DNA of 64,000 bases from Oxalobacteraceae sp. CFBP 8761 (lineage in GTDB: Bacteria > Pseudomonadota > Gammaproteobacteria > Burkholderiales > Burkholderiaceae_D). The notes beneath the pieces were generated by a model, which did not search any database, was not told where the DNA came from, and saw nothing but the letters and a program-made list of their open reading frames with translations. Below, in pieces: positions 53,945-64,000 of this stretch. Every line of letters starts with the position of its first letter. Within the stretch, counting starts at the first letter, position 1. The translations under genes were made by a program, and so were the position numbers. The stretch lies in assembly GCA_014841595.1 (NCBI GenBank), contig JACYUE010000005.1, positions 124,001 to 188,000 of the forward strand, in the 5' to 3' direction.

Positions 53945-54625
53945 TCAGGAGAGGGTGAAGCCGGCGGAGAGGCTGTAGCCTTCGCCGTAGGCGCTGCGCA
54001 GGGGGAGATCCTGGCCGAGGCCGGAGCGGGCTTTCTTGCGCAGGCGGTAGACCAGCATGTCGACGCGGCGGCTGGCGTCGGGGTCGTCGCCCCCCATGCC
54101 GGCGACGATCACGTGGCGCGGCACCGGGCGCGTGTTGATCGTCAACAGGTGCAGGAAGTTGCACTCTTTTTCGGTCAGGTCGACCACCTTGCCCATCAGC
54201 TCGAGCTGGCGCGCGCTCACGCGCAGCATCCACTTGCTCGGGGCGGGCGCCGGATCCTGCGGGCGTACCCGGCGGTCCAGTGCCTCGATGTGCGCGGCCA
54301 GTTCCGGGAACTTGATCGGCTTGGTCAGGTAATGGTCGGCGCCCAGGCGAAGGCCCAGGATGCGGTGGTCGAACGCCACCCGGCCTGTGAGTACCAGTAA
54401 CCCGATTTCCGGGTACAGCTGGCGCATGCGCGGGATGACATTGAAGCCATCTTCGTCTGGCAGCCCGAGGTCGAGCACCACGACCGCAGCCGGCGTGCGC
54501 GTCAGCGCCGCCCACATTTCGCTGGCGGTCCGGGCGATCGTGACGTCGTGGTCCAGCTCCTTCAGGAACTCGGCCATGTCGTCGGCGTATTCGCCATTGT
54601 CTTCAACAATCAGTATCTGCGTCAT
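53945..54625 (-). CDS. OmpR-type response regulator
   Basis: 226 residues. Receiver domain 1-115 with acidic pocket VEDN (E8, D9), phospho-acceptor D52 in VVLDLGLPDEDG, switch T80 in LVLTGR and K102 in LTKPIK. The output domain from about 130 is a winged-helix trans_reg_C type (VVDLTEKECNFLHLLTINTR, RRVDMLVYRLRKKA, LRSAYGEGYSL), so it should be a DNA-binding transcription factor. An AAGGGC site precedes the ATG. It lies 123 bp downstream of the histidine kinase gene on the same strand, its likely partner, with a possible internal promoter. The target genes are unknown. Confidence 0.93.
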   Translation of the reverse strand: MTQILIVEDNGEYADDMAEFLKELDHDVTIARTASEMWAALTRTPAAVVVLDLGLPDEDGFNVIPRMRQLYPEIGLLVLTGRVAFDHRILGLRLGADHYLTKPIKFPELAAHIEALDRRVRPQDPAPAPSKWMLRVSARQLELMGKVVDLTEKECNFLHLLTINTRPVPRHVIVAGMGGDDPDASRRVDMLVYRLRKKARSGLGQDLPLRSAYGEGYSLSAGFTLS

Positions 54626-54698
54626 GCCCTTGCCATATTAGTCACCTGCCCGTCGTTGATACCGATGGTAGCGTTATCCACGCCGAAGCGCGGTCCCG

Positions 54699-54727
54699 AT
54701 TATCACTGCTGAGGCTACCTGAAGCAA
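54699..54727 (-). promoter_or_regulatory. Candidate sigma-70 promoter of the response-regulator gene
   Basis: On the minus strand TTGCTT (54727-54722), 17-bp spacer, GATAAT (54704-54699). It lies in the 123-bp gap between kinase and regulator, about 75 bases before the regulator ATG, and would let the regulator be expressed without the kinase. Confidence 0.35.
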
Positions 54728-54748
54728 GGAGTTATTCCTCTATAACCT

Positions 54749-55846
54749 CTATAAGACCAGCGCCGGCATCCAGAGCCGGAACTCGGCGCCGGCGCCCTGT
54801 TGCCCTGGTGCCAGACTCAGCACGCCACCATGGACTTCGATGATCGAGCGCGCCATATACAGCCCCAGACCGCTGCCTGGCAGGCCAGCGGCGTTGCGGC
54901 CGCGATACCCTTTGTCGAAAACGCGCGACGCATCGTCCGGTGGCACGCCGGCACCGCCATCCAGTACGGCGATCTCGACGCCGCCACCGCTGCGCCGCAC
55001 GCGCACCGTCACATCGGCAGCGGGCGGCGAAAACGCGAGCGCATTGTCGATCATGACCTTCAGCGCCAGCCGCAGGCCTTCCGGTTCGCCGCGCAGGATC
55101 GAGGCGACATCGTCAAGCTGCAGTACGGCAGCGCGCCCGGCGCTGCGGATCTGGGCAGCACCCGTCTCGACCAGTTCCCCGACGGTGATGGTGTTGGGCT
55201 GGCGGGTGCGCCCGAGCGTGGCCATGCGATCCGGCGACAGGTATTCATCGAGCATCCCGATCAGGCGGTCGACCGCGGCGCCGATCTTGCGATAGCGAAC
55301 GCGCACCGATTCCTCGGCATGCGTGGATGTGGCTTCCAGCCGCTGGATTGCGCCATCGATCGTCGCCAGCGGCGTACGGAACTCGTGATTGAGCATGCTG
55401 GCAAACCGTTTGTATTCGCTGTCGTGGCCGCGTCGCGCCGACAGGTCGCGCAGCAGGCCGACCAGGGCCGATTTGTCATCGGCCGGCACGATGGCCAGGG
55501 CTTCCAGCGCCAGCGGGCGCCGCTCGGCATCGAACAAGTCGAATTCGCGCCGGTTGCGCACCCCCGGCTTGCCAGTGGCCATCGCGCGCAACCACGCTGC
55601 CAGCGGCGCCAGCGGCGAGGCGCTGTCGCCATCGAGCGCGTTCTGCAGCGTGGCGGCGTCATAGCCGCTCAGGGCCGCAAATGCCGGACTCAGATAACGC
55701 ACGCTCCCCACAGGCAGTGCAATGGCAAAGGCCACGTCGTCTCCCAGTTCGGCGATCGTGCGCAGTTGCCGGCCGGTGAGCATCTCGGCATCGCCGGCGG
55801 GAACCGGAATGGCAGACGCGGTGGCGGCAATCGGACTGGACTTCAT
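54749..55846 (-). CDS. Soluble PAS-containing sensor histidine kinase
   Basis: 365 residues from MKSSPIAATASAIP, which has AGAGG 5 bases upstream; an in-frame GTG/ATG further up (55879) is less likely. There is no membrane segment. A PAS-like domain covers about 30-135 (AFAIALPVGSVRYLSPAFAA, LSGYDAATL). HisKA follows with the phospho-acceptor H154 in MLNHEFRTPLATI. The ATPase domain shows the N-box VMIDNALAFSP, G1 VLDGGAGVPPDD and G2 GSGLGLYMARSIIEVHGG. It should sense a cytoplasmic signal and phosphorylate the response regulator encoded 123 bp downstream. The signal is unknown. Confidence 0.92.
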   Translation of the reverse strand: MKSSPIAATASAIPVPAGDAEMLTGRQLRTIAELGDDVAFAIALPVGSVRYLSPAFAALSGYDAATLQNALDGDSASPLAPLAAWLRAMATGKPGVRNRREFDLFDAERRPLALEALAIVPADDKSALVGLLRDLSARRGHDSEYKRFASMLNHEFRTPLATIDGAIQRLEATSTHAEESVRVRYRKIGAAVDRLIGMLDEYLSPDRMATLGRTRQPNTITVGELVETGAAQIRSAGRAAVLQLDDVASILRGEPEGLRLALKVMIDNALAFSPPAADVTVRVRRSGGGVEIAVLDGGAGVPPDDASRVFDKGYRGRNAAGLPGSGLGLYMARSIIEVHGGVLSLAPGQQGAGAEFRLWMPALVL

Positions 55847-56051
55847 TGGACCTCTTTCTTCACCAACAGTTACGGGCAATGTATCGACCAGCTAGTATAC
55901 CGCGACCATCACTTGTCTGTGACATATTGCTTTGCAAAATGCAAAATATGGTTTCATGAGGGAATGAAAGAAGGCAATCCAGCATGGAATCCACGTGGCA
56001 AACGAAACAATTGCGCCATACCGGCAGGGTTTGGGCGATAATTTCACCACT

Positions 56052-56300
56052 ATGAACGATACCGCTACCCGCCCCCCGCTCCCAGACCGGCTCTCGATCG
56101 ATCCGAGCAGCCCATTTCACAACCGTGACGTCTTCCAGCACGACGTCGGCATCCGCTTCAACGACAAGGACCGTACCGACGTCGAAGAGTATTGCATCAG
56201 CGAAGGCTGGATCAAGGTCGCCGCCGGCAAGACCCTCGACCGCAAAGGCCGCCCGATGCTGATCAAGCTGAAAGGCAAGGTCGAAGCGTATTACGCGTAA
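56052..56300 (+). CDS. DUF3297 family small protein
   Basis: 82 residues from MNDTATRPPLPDRLSIDPSS. The pattern SPFHNRDVFQHDVGIRFNDK then EEYCISEGWIKVAAGK and GRPMLIKLKGKVEAYY is that of DUF3297, a small, highly conserved cytoplasmic family of unknown function in proteobacteria. A longer frame from 55995 is open but not family-like. It is transcribed divergently from the histidine kinase and is monocistronic, ended by a strong terminator. Confidence 0.88.
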   Translation: MNDTATRPPLPDRLSIDPSSPFHNRDVFQHDVGIRFNDKDRTDVEEYCISEGWIKVAAGKTLDRKGRPMLIKLKGKVEAYYA

Positions 56301-56318
56301 AACTTTGGTCGATACAAC

Positions 56319-56347
56319 AATGGCGGGCTCGCGAGCCCGCCATTTTT
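56319..56347 (+). terminator. Rho-independent terminator of the DUF3297 gene
   Basis: 26-bp perfect palindrome 56319-56344 (13-bp arms) followed by TTTTT (56343-56347). It may also stop the convergent SNF2 transcript, whose stop is at 56402. Confidence 0.88.
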
Positions 56348-56401
56348 CTATATATATACCAGCGCCAGCTTGCGCGGCGCTTACTAGCCCTCCCGAATCG
56401 A

Positions 56402-59400
56402 TTACTCTGCCAGCGGTGCGAAGATCGCCTGCAGGTCTTCCTGCGTCAGCGCCATCTTCTGCGACTCGCCTTCGGACAGGATCGAGTGCGCCAGCTCCGA
56501 CTTCTTCTGCTGCAGCAGCTGGATCTTTTCTTCCAGCGTGCCCTTGGCAATCAGTTTGTAGACGAACACCGGCTTGTCCTGTCCGATGCGCCAGGCGCGG
56601 TCGGTTGCCTGATTCTCGGCCGCCGGATTCCACCACGGATCGTAGTGGATCACGGTATCGGCCGCCGTCAGGTTCAACCCGACGCCGCCCGCTTTCAGGC
56701 TGATCAAAAAGATCGGCACTGCGCCCTGCTGGAATGCCGCCACTTGCGCCGAGCGGTCGCGCGTCTCGCCGGTGAGCAGCGCATACGGGATCTTGCGCAG
56801 CGTGAGTTCTTCTTCGATCAGCGCCAGCATGCTGGTGAACTGCGAGAAGACGAGAATCTTGCGGCCTTCGCCCAGCAGGTCTTCGACCATCTGCATCAGG
56901 TCGGTCAGTTTGGCCGACACCGCCGCCGTGTTCTTTTTGGATGGCATCGACTTGACCAGGCGCGGATCGCAGCACACCTGGCGCAGCTTGAGCAGCGCCT
57001 CGAGGATCACGATCTGGCTGCGCGCCACGCCCTTGCGGTCGATCTCGTCGCGCACTTTCTTGTCCATCGCCAGGCGCACCGTTTCGTACAGGTCGCGCTG
57101 CGGGCCGGAGAGCTCGATGCGACGCACCATTTCGGTCTTTTGCGGCAGCTCTTTGGCCACGTTGTCCTTCGTGCGGCGCAGCAGGAACGGCCGGATGCGG
57201 CGATTGAGCAGCGTGCGGCGCACCGGATCGTCCTGGCGCTCGATCGGATGACGGAACTGGGTATTGAAGGTTTTCTCGTCGCCCAGCAGGCCCGGAATCA
57301 GGAAGTGGAACTGCGACCACAGCTCGCCCAGGTGATTCTCGAGCGGCGTACCGGACAGGCACAGGCGGTGGCTGGCGTCGAGCGAGCCGGCCGTCTGCGC
57401 TGCCTTGGAGCGGGTGTTCTTGATGTAGTGCGATTCGTCCAGGATCACCAAGTGATAGTGGTGCTTGCGCAGTTCTTCCTCGTCACGCGGCAGCAGCGCG
57501 TAGGTGGTCAGCACGATGTCGGCGCCGTCGATCTGGTCGAACGACTCCATGCGCTCCTTGCCCTGCAAGAGCAGCACTTTGAGGCTCGGGGCAAAGCGCG
57601 CGGCTTCGTCGAACCAGTTGGCCATCAGGCTCGTTGGCGCGATCACCAGCGCCGGGCTGGTCAAGCGGCCCGCTTCTTTTTCGACCAGGATGTGCGCCAG
57701 CGTCTGCACCGTCTTGCCCAGACCCATATCGTCGGCCAGGATGCCGCCCAGGTCATACTCGCGCAGGAACTGCATCCACGCCAGGCCATCGAGCTGGTAG
57801 TCGCGCAAGGTGGCTTGCAAGCCGGCTGGCGCCTCGACTTTTTTCACGGCGCCGAACTGGCTCAGTTTGCGGCCGGTCTCGCGCAGGCGCTCGCCGCCGG
57901 TCCATTGCAGCTCGACGCCGCGCGCCAGCTCTTCGAGCCGCGCTGCATCGAGCGTCGACAGGCGCAGGCGCGCCTTGATCTTGTCATTGAAATACAGCTC
58001 GCCCAGCGTGGCCAGGATGGGCTTGAGGCGCCCCCACGGCAGCGCCACGCGCTCGCCATCGGGCAGCACGGCCAGCATCTGGTCGGACTCGGCGTGCGCG
58101 GCCAGCACGCTCGGATCGAATTCGAGCGGCGCGCTGCGAATCAGCTGCACCAGCACCGGCAGCAGCGGCACGCGCTTCTTGGCCACCACGATGCCCAGCT
58201 CCAGTTCGAACCAGGCATTGCCTGCTTCCGCTGGTTCGTCGATGTCGGCGTACCAGTCTTCGACCGGCACCACGTCATAGCGGTACTTGGGCGATTTTTG
58301 CAGGTGCCAGCCAGCGTCGGACAGCGCATCGACCGACTGCTCGGCAAAGCGCAGCCAGTGCGCCTGGCTCTCGAGCTGCAGCGCGCCGGCCATCACGTTC
58401 AGCGGCGCCGTCGCCGGCTTGCGGAAACCGATCTCGCCCAGCTTGTCGAGCGCATCGCTTTCAAGCTTGGGGTCGCGCTCGATGATTTCGGTGAGGTCGC
58501 CCACCTGGCGCACGACGCGCTGGGACGGGTCGAACGAGACGCGCTGACCGTCGTAATCAAACGCCAGCACGGCGAAGTCCTGCCAGCGCGCGGCGCTGCC
58601 GTCAGCCAGCTGCACCGCATCGAGCAGCAGGTGCGGGATCGGTTTGACGTCATTGCGCAGGCGCTGCGTGAGCGGCTGCGGCAGCGGCATCAGCTGCTGC
58701 AGGCCGTGCGCGAGCAGCAGTTGCGAGACGCGTTTCTTGTCGGTGCCGGTGAGCGTCGGCGCCTGCGCCACCAGCGCCTGCAGTTCGGCCAGCGAGATGT
58801 CGATGCCGCCGCGATTGAGCTCGAGCGGCCCGCACGACAGATTGTCGATGTACCACGGCGGATCGGTCGGCAGCATGTAGTCGATCTGGTCGGCGGCGCT
58901 GTGCGCGGCTGCGCCGCCCACGGGTTCGACTGACCAGCCGAGCTTTGCGACGCGGCCTTCGTCGCGCCATGCCAGGCTGGCCAGGCGGGTCGGGCCGCCC
59001 TGCAGCGGGTAGACCAGACCACCGGCCATGTCGGCCCATGAGTTCGCCCACAGCAGCTTGCCCTGTTCGAGCAGCATCTGCAGCAGGATCGCGCCGACCT
59101 TGCCTTTCGGTTCAGTGGCGCTGGTGCCTTGCGCCGACCCGCTGCGCATGGCGATGAAAAAGCGCACCAAGTCGATGTCGTCGCCTTCGAGATACGCCGG
59201 CGGCGCCGACAGGAGCGAAAAGACTTCGCTGACGGGACTGGCCACGGCGACGTCGCCGTTCGGCCGCAGGCGCGCCTTGCACAGGCACAGCGCCACGTGG
59301 CGCCCGCCGCTGGTGGGCGCCATCACGTAGACGAACTTGTACTGCGCGGCCTTGGGGTCGACCACTTCGTCGGTCAGCTTCGGCTGCGGATGCGCCGCTG

Positions 59401-59515
59401 CCTCGACCCGCTGCAACCAGCTCACGACCGGCGCCGGCAAGGCCGGAGAACGTGCGGGCGTGCGGGCTGCGGGTGCGTCGCTGGCTTTATCGCGAAGATA
59501 ATCGACTGTTGTCAT
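56402..59515 (-). CDS. SNF2-family DEAD/DEAH box ATPase (bacterial HepA-like), no SWIM finger seen
   Basis: 1037 residues from MTTVDYLRDKASDAPAART. The N-terminal 580 residues are the accessory region of the bacterial SNF2 group (LPAPVVSWLQRVEAAA, QYKFVYVMAPTSGGRHVALC). The motor has DDMGLGKT at 595-602, DESH at 693-696, SGTPLENHLGELWSQFHFLI, VFSQFTSMLALIEEEL and GVGLNLTAADTVIHYDPWWN with ATDRAWRIGQ. Homologues often begin with a CxC..CxH SWIM zinc finger; none is seen here, nor in the upstream extension to 59680, so this form starts later. It is a probable nucleic-acid translocase of unknown role and is distinct from the 1388-residue SNF2 protein at 22.9 kb. It is divergent from tex. Confidence 0.93.
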   Translation of the reverse strand: MTTVDYLRDKASDAPAARTPARSPALPAPVVSWLQRVEAAAHPQPKLTDEVVDPKAAQYKFVYVMAPTSGGRHVALCLCKARLRPNGDVAVASPVSEVFSLLSAPPAYLEGDDIDLVRFFIAMRSGSAQGTSATEPKGKVGAILLQMLLEQGKLLWANSWADMAGGLVYPLQGGPTRLASLAWRDEGRVAKLGWSVEPVGGAAAHSAADQIDYMLPTDPPWYIDNLSCGPLELNRGGIDISLAELQALVAQAPTLTGTDKKRVSQLLLAHGLQQLMPLPQPLTQRLRNDVKPIPHLLLDAVQLADGSAARWQDFAVLAFDYDGQRVSFDPSQRVVRQVGDLTEIIERDPKLESDALDKLGEIGFRKPATAPLNVMAGALQLESQAHWLRFAEQSVDALSDAGWHLQKSPKYRYDVVPVEDWYADIDEPAEAGNAWFELELGIVVAKKRVPLLPVLVQLIRSAPLEFDPSVLAAHAESDQMLAVLPDGERVALPWGRLKPILATLGELYFNDKIKARLRLSTLDAARLEELARGVELQWTGGERLRETGRKLSQFGAVKKVEAPAGLQATLRDYQLDGLAWMQFLREYDLGGILADDMGLGKTVQTLAHILVEKEAGRLTSPALVIAPTSLMANWFDEAARFAPSLKVLLLQGKERMESFDQIDGADIVLTTYALLPRDEEELRKHHYHLVILDESHYIKNTRSKAAQTAGSLDASHRLCLSGTPLENHLGELWSQFHFLIPGLLGDEKTFNTQFRHPIERQDDPVRRTLLNRRIRPFLLRRTKDNVAKELPQKTEMVRRIELSGPQRDLYETVRLAMDKKVRDEIDRKGVARSQIVILEALLKLRQVCCDPRLVKSMPSKKNTAAVSAKLTDLMQMVEDLLGEGRKILVFSQFTSMLALIEEELTLRKIPYALLTGETRDRSAQVAAFQQGAVPIFLISLKAGGVGLNLTAADTVIHYDPWWNPAAENQATDRAWRIGQDKPVFVYKLIAKGTLEEKIQLLQQKKSELAHSILSEGESQKMALTQEDLQAIFAPLAE

Positions 59516-59749
59516 TGGGTCTCGTGGCAGGGTATTAAAAACGGCAATAACGACTATTATCTCGCATACGAACACTTCCGATTTGTTCGGAATCGCACCT
59601 TGCAGACAAATGGTGCGCGCACGCAACGCGTGTGTCTTTTGCCAACCGACTGTTCTCTCATGTTCGTCTGACGCTGTCAAGACTGGCGTATCGGCGCTGT
59701 TTGCGTATCATTGGCCGCTTGGTCCACGATCCTCGCTTCATCACTGCCT

Positions 59750-62101
<2,352 letters not shown>

Positions 62102-62111
62102 CAGGCAGCCG

Positions 62112-62561
62112 ATGCTGCGCCTCGCCCACGTCGATCCCGGCCACGCCGATGCCCTGCGCGTTGTTGCAGAACTCGATGCGGCGCTGGCGGCGATCACGGG
62201 CGAAACCGGCGCGGCCTCGTTCGATCCACAGGATTGTCGGGGCGCGGGCGTCTGCTTCGTGCTGGCCTACGACGCCGATGGCAGCGCAGTCGGCTGCGGC
62301 GCCGTGCGCGCGCTCGCGGGCGATATCGGGGAACTCAAGCGGATGTATGCGCGGCCCGGCAGCGGGGCCGGCGCGCACGTGCTGGCAGAACTCGAGCGGC
62401 ACGCCGCGGCATGCGGCTACCGCCAGTTGTGGCTGTCGACGCGGCGCGTGAATGCGCGCGCGGTGGCGTTCTACGAACGGCACGGTTATGTGCAGGTGGC
62501 GCCCTACGGCCGGTATGTCGGCCGCGCGGCATCGGTTTGTCTCGGCCGGCGCCTGCCCTGA
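62112..62561 (+). CDS. GNAT family N-acetyltransferase
   Basis: 149 residues from MLRLAHVDPGHADALRVVAE. GNAT fold: motif D/A with GCGAVRALAGDIGELKRMYA, the acetyl-CoA loop RPGSGAGAHVLAELERHAAA (the R/Q-x-x-G-x-A pattern), and motif B LWLSTRRVNARAVAFYERHG followed by YVQVAPYGRYVG. It acetylates an unknown primary amine. Ten bases after tex on the same strand, so probably a tex-linked gene. It is convergent with the small membrane protein gene, 10 bp away. Confidence 0.9.
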   Translation: MLRLAHVDPGHADALRVVAELDAALAAITGETGAASFDPQDCRGAGVCFVLAYDADGSAVGCGAVRALAGDIGELKRMYARPGSGAGAHVLAELERHAAACGYRQLWLSTRRVNARAVAFYERHGYVQVAPYGRYVGRAASVCLGRRLP

Positions 62562-62571
62562 CGCCGTTGCT

Positions 62572-62856
62572 TCAGCTGTGCTTGATCAGGATGCCGATCA
62601 GGTACACGCCCAGGCAGCCAAACCCGATCAGCAGCATCTTGTGCTGCGGGATCGCCGGCGCGCCCGTCTTCTTGATGTGCATTGCATCGCGCACCAGCAG
62701 CAGCGCGTAGATCAGCGCGGCGAGTCCCGACAGGATGTCGCCCGGACTCGGGCGCGTGAACCCCGTGTAGATATTCAGGATGCCGGGAATGCCCAGCAGG
62801 GCGGCGATCACGAGGTTCGCGTTCGGCGATGGTACGCGGCGGCGGGGTTGCTGCAT
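62572..62856 (-). CDS. Small three-helix membrane protein, paralogue 1
   Basis: 94 residues from MQQPRRRVPSPNANLVIAAL, with three hydrophobic segments (NLVIAALLGIPGILNIYTGF, LSGLAALIYALLLVRDAM, MLLIGFGCLGVYLIGILI) and a short basic loop IKKTGAP. There is no recognisable domain. It resembles the next minus-strand gene: both carry P-P/N-x-G near helix 1 and end with LIGFxCxG...LIK. An inner-membrane protein of unknown role. The start is moderately sure; upstream codons to 62925 look non-coding (Arg/His-rich, no hydrophobicity). Confidence 0.6.
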   Translation of the reverse strand: MQQPRRRVPSPNANLVIAALLGIPGILNIYTGFTRPSPGDILSGLAALIYALLLVRDAMHIKKTGAPAIPQHKMLLIGFGCLGVYLIGILIKHS

Positions 62857-62948
62857 CGGGTGCTCCGGTGGATGGTGACAAACGGCGCGATCATACCGCA
62901 ATGCCGGGCGCAGGCACTGACGCATGCCTTGACGCAGCGGTCAGGGGC

Positions 62949-63254
62949 TCAGGCGAACAGGGTCGTGTTGCGCAGCACGAGCTTGATCAGGAAGCACCCG
63001 GCGAAGGCGCCAAAACAGATGAAGCCGATCAGCGTGACGCGTGGCGAGGTCAGCAGCGCCAGCCTGCCGGCGCGCCGCTGCAGCGCGCACCAGGCCAGGA
63101 ACAGCGCCATCATCAACGGGCCGATCTGGACGAAGACGTCGACCGCGCGGCCGCTTCTCAAGGCATTGGCGCCGTCATACAGTGCCGGCAAGCCCAGCAG
63201 CGCGGCAAAAACCCACAGGGCCGCGATGGGCAAGGTAGCAAACGTGTTCTTCAT
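62949..63254 (-). CDS. Small three-helix membrane protein, paralogue 2
   Basis: 101 residues from MKNTFATLPIAALWVFAALL; GGGAAACACG-type ribosome site (ACGGGAAACACG) precedes the ATG, and an ATG 15 bases further up (63269) is an alternative. Three hydrophobic segments, the last VTLIGFICFGAFAGCFLIKL. It shares the topology and the C-terminal LIGF..FG....LIK pattern of the neighbouring gene at 62572-62856, 92 bp away on the same strand, which suggests an old tandem duplication. Function unknown. Confidence 0.6.
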   Translation of the reverse strand: MKNTFATLPIAALWVFAALLGLPALYDGANALRSGRAVDVFVQIGPLMMALFLAWCALQRRAGRLALLTSPRVTLIGFICFGAFAGCFLIKLVLRNTTLFA

Positions 63255-63379
63255 CGTGTTTCCCGTCATCTTGAACCGGGCATGATACCGCAGCGCCGTG
63301 ATGGTCACCGATGCCGTCCACGTCGAATTCTTATAGAATGGCGCCATCTACCCATTCCTCTCCAAAAGGCACACATCAA

Positions 63380-63694
63380 ATGAGCGACGTTCAAACCTGG
63401 ATCAAAGACACCGTGACCTCGACCCCGGTCGTGCTGTTCATGAAAGGCACCGCCCAGTTCCCGCAGTGCGGCTTTTCCGGCCGTGCCATCCAGCTGCTGA
63501 AAGCGTGTGGCGTCGACAACGTCGCCACCGTGAACGTGCTGGACGACGCTGAAGTGCGTCAGGGCATCAAGGACTACTCGAACTGGCCAACCGTGCCGCA
63601 GCTGTACGTGAACGGCGAGTTCATCGGCGGCACCGACATCATGAACGAGATGTACGAATCGGGCGAACTGCAGACCCTGCTGAAAAACGGCTGA
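63380..63694 (+). CDS. grxD: Monothiol glutaredoxin, Grx4 family
   Basis: 104 residues with the monothiol active site CGFS in [20 protein letters not shown], the glutathione-binding [20 protein letters not shown] and KDYSNWP. Grx4 proteins carry a [2Fe-2S] cluster as homodimers or with BolA partners and act in cytoplasmic Fe-S cluster transfer. A BolA/IbaG-type gene is present at 40.2 kb. A TATAGAAT sequence 45 bases upstream may be the -10. It precedes ubiX by 4 bp, so the two are probably co-transcribed. Confidence 0.97.
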   Translation: MSDVQTWIKDTVTSTPVVLFMKGTAQFPQCGFSGRAIQLLKACGVDNVATVNVLDDAEVRQGIKDYSNWPTVPQLYVNGEFIGGTDIMNEMYESGELQTLLKNG

Positions 63695-63698
63695 TTGC

Positions 63699-64000
63699 AT
63701 GACTGAGCGCCCGCGCCGCATTGTTGTCGCCCTCACCGGCGCGACCGGCGCAACCTATGGCGTGCAGCTGCTCAAGCGGCTGCACGCAACGCCAGGTATC
63801 GAAAGCCACCTGATCATTTCCGACGCCGCCACGCTGACGCTGCACCAGGAACTCGGCCTGCAGCGCAGGGACGTCGAAGCGCTGGCCCACGTCGTGCACC
63901 GCAACCGCGATATTGGCGCGTCCATTGCCAGCGGGTCGTACCAGGTCGACGCCATGGTCGTCGCGCCCTGCTCGATGAAAACCCTGGCCGCCGTGGCCCA
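63699..64000 (+). CDS. ubiX: Flavin prenyltransferase UbiX, N-terminal part (cut by window edge)
   Basis: The first 100 codons are visible: MTERPRRIVVALTGATGATY with the UbiX G-x-T/S-G-A-x-G-x-x-YG motif at the N-terminus, HLIISDAATLTLHQELGL, and DAMVVAPCSMKTLAAVA, the conserved PCSMKTLA segment. UbiX makes prenylated FMN, the cofactor of the UbiD decarboxylase in ubiquinone synthesis. The remaining about 90-100 residues lie beyond base 64000. Start is 4 bases after the grxD stop. Family call is firm. Confidence 0.95.
   Translation, partial: MTERPRRIVVALTGATGATYGVQLLKRLHATPGIESHLIISDAATLTLHQELGLQRRDVEALAHVVHRNRDIGASIASGSYQVDAMVVAPCSMKTLAAVA

Overview
The window looks like chromosomal DNA of a high-G+C betaproteobacterium, most likely the Massilia/Telluria/Duganella group of Oxalobacteraceae. 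This rests on recognised protein families and gene order (mlaFEDACB - YadGH-type ABC pair - bolA - murA - hisGDCBHAFIE - hinT - tatABC, plus gltBD and hemE/priA), a PEP-CTERM protein and many secreted peptidases. The genus is an inference. Most of it is core genome; the accessory features are a RAYT/REP element, a DNA methyltransferase inside the his operon, and several secreted hydrolases.

Layout. 1-9.7 kb: the N-terminal part of a YgiQ radical SAM protein (cut by the window edge), a DUF4404 protein, three tandem secreted M3 metallopeptidases, a GMC-type oxidoreductase and slyX. 9.8-19.2 kb: an M10 serralysin-like protease of the type I-secreted kind, Rep helicase, a DUF1857 protein, a dihydrolipoyl-dehydrogenase-like flavoprotein, a PEP-CTERM protein and PriA. 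19.2-19.75 kb: an AT-rich 549-bp gap holding a cluster of DnaA-box-like sites. 19.75-29.1 kb: hemE, then an S9 peptidase translationally coupled to a 1388-residue SNF2 protein, then a secreted DUF885 protein.

29.1-46.1 kb, all minus strand: the Mla phospholipid-transport operon (mlaF-E-D-A-C-B, ended by a strong terminator), then an ABC-2 exporter pair, bolA, murA, the whole histidine pathway except hisZ (hisG, D, methyltransferase, C, B, H, A, F, I, E), hinT and tatA-B-C. Many genes overlap by ATGA or lie within 60 bp, so long polycistronic transcripts are likely. 46.1-52.7 kb: a 414-bp AT-rich gap and glutamate synthase gltB-gltD. 52.7-53.9 kb: a REP-associated tyrosine transposase framed by nested inverted REP-like repeats. 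53.9-64 kb: a soluble two-component pair, a DUF3297 protein, a second SNF2 ATPase, Tex, a GNAT acetyltransferase, two small related membrane proteins, monothiol glutaredoxin grxD and the start of ubiX.

Most noteworthy: (i) six same-strand DnaA-box-like sites (one exact, five with one mismatch) between hemE and priA, including two pairs with identical 12-bp spacing; (ii) an apparently orphan beta-type DNA methyltransferase coupled by ATGA overlaps on both sides between hisD and hisC; (iii) a translationally coupled S9 peptidase plus winged-helix/helical-repeat/SNF2 protein; (iv) the RAYT with nested inverted repeats and an extra 29-bp direct repeat; (v) the tandem M3 peptidase triplication. 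No tRNA, rRNA, CRISPR array or prophage was seen. All family assignments come from reading the sequence; no database search was run.
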